From assembly GCF_014836635.1 (NCBI RefSeq), contig NZ_JACSQL010000002.1, positions 434,001 to 498,000 on the forward strand: a DNA stretch of 64,000 bases, read 5' to 3'. Made by a program: the position numbers and the translations under genes. Shown piece by piece: positions 62,088-64,000 of the stretch (positions are counted from its first letter, which is position 1; the number at the start of each line of letters is the position of its first letter). Under the pieces are notes generated by a model. The model had not been told where the DNA came from, did no database searches, and was given only the letters and a program-made list of their open reading frames with translations. The DNA comes from Paenibacillus gallinarum. Its GTDB lineage: Bacteria; Bacillota; Bacilli; Paenibacillales; Paenibacillaceae.

Positions 62088-62945
62088 TTAGAGTACACTT
62101 TTTGCTCCTACATATTTAGGACCCCAGTAAGTGTTACTCAAGCTGTCGATTTTAATACCACTGGAAGTAGTGGCAGAAATGAAACTATTGTTTCCAACGT
62201 AAATGCCGACATGAGAGACAGAACCTGTTGTATTAAAGAAAACAAGATCGCCTTGCTTCAGATTACTCTTTGATACAGAAGTTCCTGTGTTATACATGGA
62301 AGCTGCTGTACGCGGAAGGGATACATTGTGTTTCTCAAAAACATATTTCACGAAACCAGAGCAGTCAAATCCGCTTGGAGTAGAACCTCCATATACATAA
62401 GGTGTACCTATATATTTTGTAGCTTCTTGAACAATACTTGTTCCTTTTACATGATCATTCCCTACAAGAATCGGGCTATATGTTTTACCTGTAGTACTTA
62501 CCATAACAAGAGAATAGCTCTTTTTCCAAATAACTTCACTTCCCATGGCTTCGGATACAAAACGAAGTGGAACGTATGTACGGTTACTGCGAATAAATAC
62601 TTGAGTATCTAGGCTTACACTTTTTCCATTGACTGTTGCTGTTGTAGAACCCGTTTTAATTTTAATCGTGGTTCCATTTTTTTTAATAGTAACCGTTGTA
62701 GTTGAACCTGATTTAGAAGAACTTACGGTATAATTCATTTCTTCTGCAAGTTTACGTAATGGGACTTGCGTTCTATCGTTATTATCTAGAAAAGGAGAAG
62801 CATCTTCAAAATTAACAAGACTATCATTAAGCTGTACATTTACACTATTTGAACCTGAAGAAGAAGCATCCACTTGCGAATTTCCGAGTACTAAGCCTGC
62901 TCCAAGCAGAGTAGTTAACAACATACATTTACCAAATTTCATCAT
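62088..62945 (-). CDS. Secreted NlpC/P60 endopeptidase with copper-amine-oxidase-like stalk domain
   Basis: A 285-aa exported protein: signal peptide (about 1-27), a stalk domain of the copper amine oxidase N-terminal type (about 45-150; TQVPLRKLAEEMNY, RTYVPLRFVSEAMGSEV), and a C-terminal NlpC/P60 domain with Cys195 (GFDCSGFV) and His245 (VSHVGIYV). The third triad position, often His in FIHA, is Ser here (FISATT). These enzymes cut peptidoglycan stem peptides. Its leader carries a c-di-AMP riboswitch and there are WalR-like palindromes upstream. GGAGG precedes the ATG. Confidence 0.92.
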   Translation of the reverse strand: MMKFGKCMLLTTLLGAGLVLGNSQVDASSSGSNSVNVQLNDSLVNFEDASPFLDNNDRTQVPLRKLAEEMNYTVSSSKSGSTTTVTIKKNGTTIKIKTGSTTATVNGKSVSLDTQVFIRSNRTYVPLRFVSEAMGSEVIWKKSYSLVMVSTTGKTYSPILVGNDHVKGTSIVQEATKYIGTPYVYGGSTPSGFDCSGFVKYVFEKHNVSLPRTAASMYNTGTSVSKSNLKQGDLVFFNTTGSVSHVGIYVGNNSFISATTSSGIKIDSLSNTYWGPKYVGAKSVL

Positions 62946-62961
62946 TATTATTTATTCCTCC

Positions 62962-63080
62962 ATTAGCCTCCGAGGTTAGTTGACGGGTTTGAGTAGAAGG
63001 TACTCTAGGATCTTTCATCCATTCACCCCAAGTATGTAAATCGTCCCCCGTACTATGTAGTAGATTCGGCTTTATTAATA
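62962..63080 (-). ncRNA. c-di-AMP riboswitch (ydaO/yuaA type)
   Basis: On the reverse strand the leader of the P60 gene shows the conserved blocks of the ydaO aptamer in order: GCCGAATC (63063-63070), GGGGGAC (63043-63049), GGGGTGAATGGAT (63017-63029) and CCCGTCAACTAACCTCG (62971-62987), ending GGAGGCTAAT. Only about 16 bases, containing the GGAGG ribosome site, separate it from the start codon. There is no room for a separate terminator hairpin, so control of translation start is likely. High c-di-AMP would be expected to turn the gene off. Confidence 0.9.
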
Positions 63081-63121
63081 TTAATCAACTGTAACTAATA
63101 TATAATAAAATAAGCATTGAA

Positions 63122-63138
63122 TGTTACAATATTGTAAC
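63122..63138 (-). promoter_or_regulatory. WalR-like palindromic box upstream of the P60 gene (proximal)
   Basis: TGTTAC-AATAT-TGTAAC on the plus strand fits TGTWAH-N5-TGTWAH, and its core GTTACAATATTGTAAC is a perfect 16-bp palindrome. On the reverse strand its TTGTAA lies 17-18 bp before ATTATAT, so it may overlap the -35 of the P60 promoter. Confidence 0.6.
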
Positions 63139-63263
63139 CATAGTTTCATCTTTAACACACTAAAACTTGGCAAAATACTTAGTTATATACTTATGTAGAG
63201 GGGTTGAGTTCCTTTAAAAAGGGTATTTTATCACTAAACTAAAGGATTGAAACACCTTATTTA

Positions 63264-63279
63264 GTTACAATATTGTAAC
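63264..63279 (-). promoter_or_regulatory. Second copy of the same palindrome (distal)
   Basis: GTTACAATATTGTAAC recurs exactly, 141 bp upstream of the proximal copy. It lies between the modB terminator and the P60 gene, so it belongs to the P60 control region. Confidence 0.55.
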
Positions 63280-63373
63280 CTAAATTATTAATTTCTCTAT
63301 TTTTATTACAAAATATTTATCTATTATTTCATATAAAACCCTTTATTTTCTAGTTCATTGGTAAGAATATGCC
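63280..63373. other. AT-rich stretch with no gene
   Basis: Very AT-rich sequence between the distal palindrome and the modB terminator. No ORF or motif recognised. Confidence 0.5.
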
Positions 63374-63410
63374 AAAAAACAACCCGTATTTTTAGAATTA
63401 ACGGGTTGTT
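63374..63410 (-). terminator. Terminator after modB
   Basis: On the reverse strand AACAACCCGT and ACGGGTTGTT pair, followed by TTTT. Confidence 0.85.
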
Positions 63411-63439
63411 GGGCTGATCATTACAAAGATGTTATCATT

Positions 63440-64000
63440 TTATGTCGTCTTATTACGTCCTGTTATTAGTAAAAGGAGGAAAGAAATAACAATAATAGAG
63501 ATCGTCCACACCCAAGCCATGCTTGTATTACCGCTGTCTACAGCAATATATATAGCAGTGGGTACAGTCTGCGTTTTGCCAGGTATATTACCTGCAATCA
63601 TAAGTGTAGCCCCAAACTCTCCCAGCGAACGGGCGAATCCAAGTATATAGGCGGTCATAAGAGAAGGCCATACAAGAGGAAGTGTAATATAGCGAAAGAC
63701 TTGCCATTCATTTGCACCGATGGAACGTCCAGCTGCTTCAAGCTCTTGATCGACGGACGAAAATCCAACTTTCATCGTCTGATAGACAAGAGGAAAAGAA
63801 ACAACAATCGAAGCAATAACGGCTGCCCACCATGTGAATAGAAGTGGGGCATCAAATATACGCTCTATTACTGAACCAACGAAGCTGTTTCTGCCAAAAA
63901 GAACAAGTAACAAAAATCCAACGACGGTAGGGGGCAGCACAATGGGAAGCATGAATGCAGTCTCGAGAAAAAGTTTACCGCGGAATGTTTTTCTGGACAT
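63440..64000 (-). CDS. modB: Molybdate ABC transporter permease ModB, truncated by the window edge
   Basis: The visible 186 residues form the C-terminal part of a ModB/NifC-type permease: PIVLPPTVVGF and FGRNS near the start, then the coupling loop AAGRSIGANEWQVFRYITLP (EAA motif) and the FARSLGEFGATLMIAGNIPGKTQT signature. About 35-40 N-terminal residues are expected beyond base 64000; the Met at the very edge is probably internal. With ModA and ModC it imports molybdate. Confidence 0.9.
   Translation of the reverse strand: MSRKTFRGKLFLETAFMLPIVLPPTVVGFLLLVLFGRNSFVGSVIERIFDAPLLFTWWAAVIASIVVSFPLVYQTMKVGFSSVDQELEAAGRSIGANEWQVFRYITLPLVWPSLMTAYILGFARSLGEFGATLMIAGNIPGKTQTVPTAIYIAVDSGNTSMAWVWTISIIVISFLLLLITGRNKTT

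Noticed and set aside
63090-63106. A third possible WalR half-site pair, TGTAAC-N5-TATAAT
   Set aside because: The second half has a mismatch at the key G and coincides with a likely -10; probably chance in AT-rich DNA.

Overview
The window reads as chromosomal DNA of a low-to-moderate GC, endospore-forming Firmicute, most likely Paenibacillus or a close relative. Two long blocks keep the Bacillus subtilis gene order: the ylaN/ftsW to ylbF/ylbG region, and the yloA/yloB to recG region. Genes and signals look typical of Bacillales: spoVM, spoVIF, remA, ylbF/ylbG, prpC/prkC, strong GGAGG ribosome sites, several TTG starts and many intrinsic terminators. I found no rRNA, tRNA, CRISPR array, prophage or insertion sequence.

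Layout. 1-9951: the 3' part of a GAF-GGDEF diguanylate cyclase, a lipoprotein, an M29 aminopeptidase, an HPr-like protein without the phosphocarrier histidine, YlaN, a Ca2+/H+ antiporter, an Asp23 protein, YugN-FtsW, an M20 amidohydrolase and a CBS protein. 10127-17337: an XPB-type helicase translationally coupled to a helicase-associated protein, YlbF, YlbG, an unknown protein, a LysR regulator and a PHP phosphoesterase. 17451-25659: RqcH and a P-type Ca2+ ATPase, DapF, a fused homocysteine methyltransferase/MTHF reductase and a thioesterase. 25834-47091: a dense housekeeping run of yicC, remA, gmk, rpoZ, coaBC, priA, def, fmt, rsmB, rlmN, prpC, prkC, rsgA, rpe, a small membrane protein, spoVM, rpmB (reverse), fakA, a DegV/FakB protein, recG and spoVIF. 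47245-49568: a reverse-strand DNA-damage group (SRAP protein, YolD, UvrX-type Y-family polymerase) with a LexA/SOS box before the polymerase.

50375-58569 is the most unusual part. It is a compact operon-like cluster: a membrane-anchored clan-A glycoside hydrolase, a membrane HEAT-repeat protein, a processive family-2 glycosyltransferase, a protein with a degenerate GGDEF-like half and a pseudo-receiver (phosphoacceptor Asp replaced by Glu), a UDP-HexNAc 6-dehydrogenase, and a second membrane-anchored glycosidase-like protein. Together they suggest synthesis, export and trimming of an extracellular polysaccharide containing an aminouronic acid. A 755-bp hairpin-rich leader region precedes the cluster.

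58742-64000: a NiaP-type transporter, two tandem SleB/CwlJ-type wall hydrolases, an NlpC/P60 wall hydrolase and the 3' part of modB. The first SleB-like gene has a WalR-type box in its promoter. The P60 gene has a clear c-di-AMP (ydaO-type) riboswitch in its leader, with WalR-like palindromes upstream. This end of the window therefore looks devoted to cell-wall remodelling under cell-envelope and turgor control.
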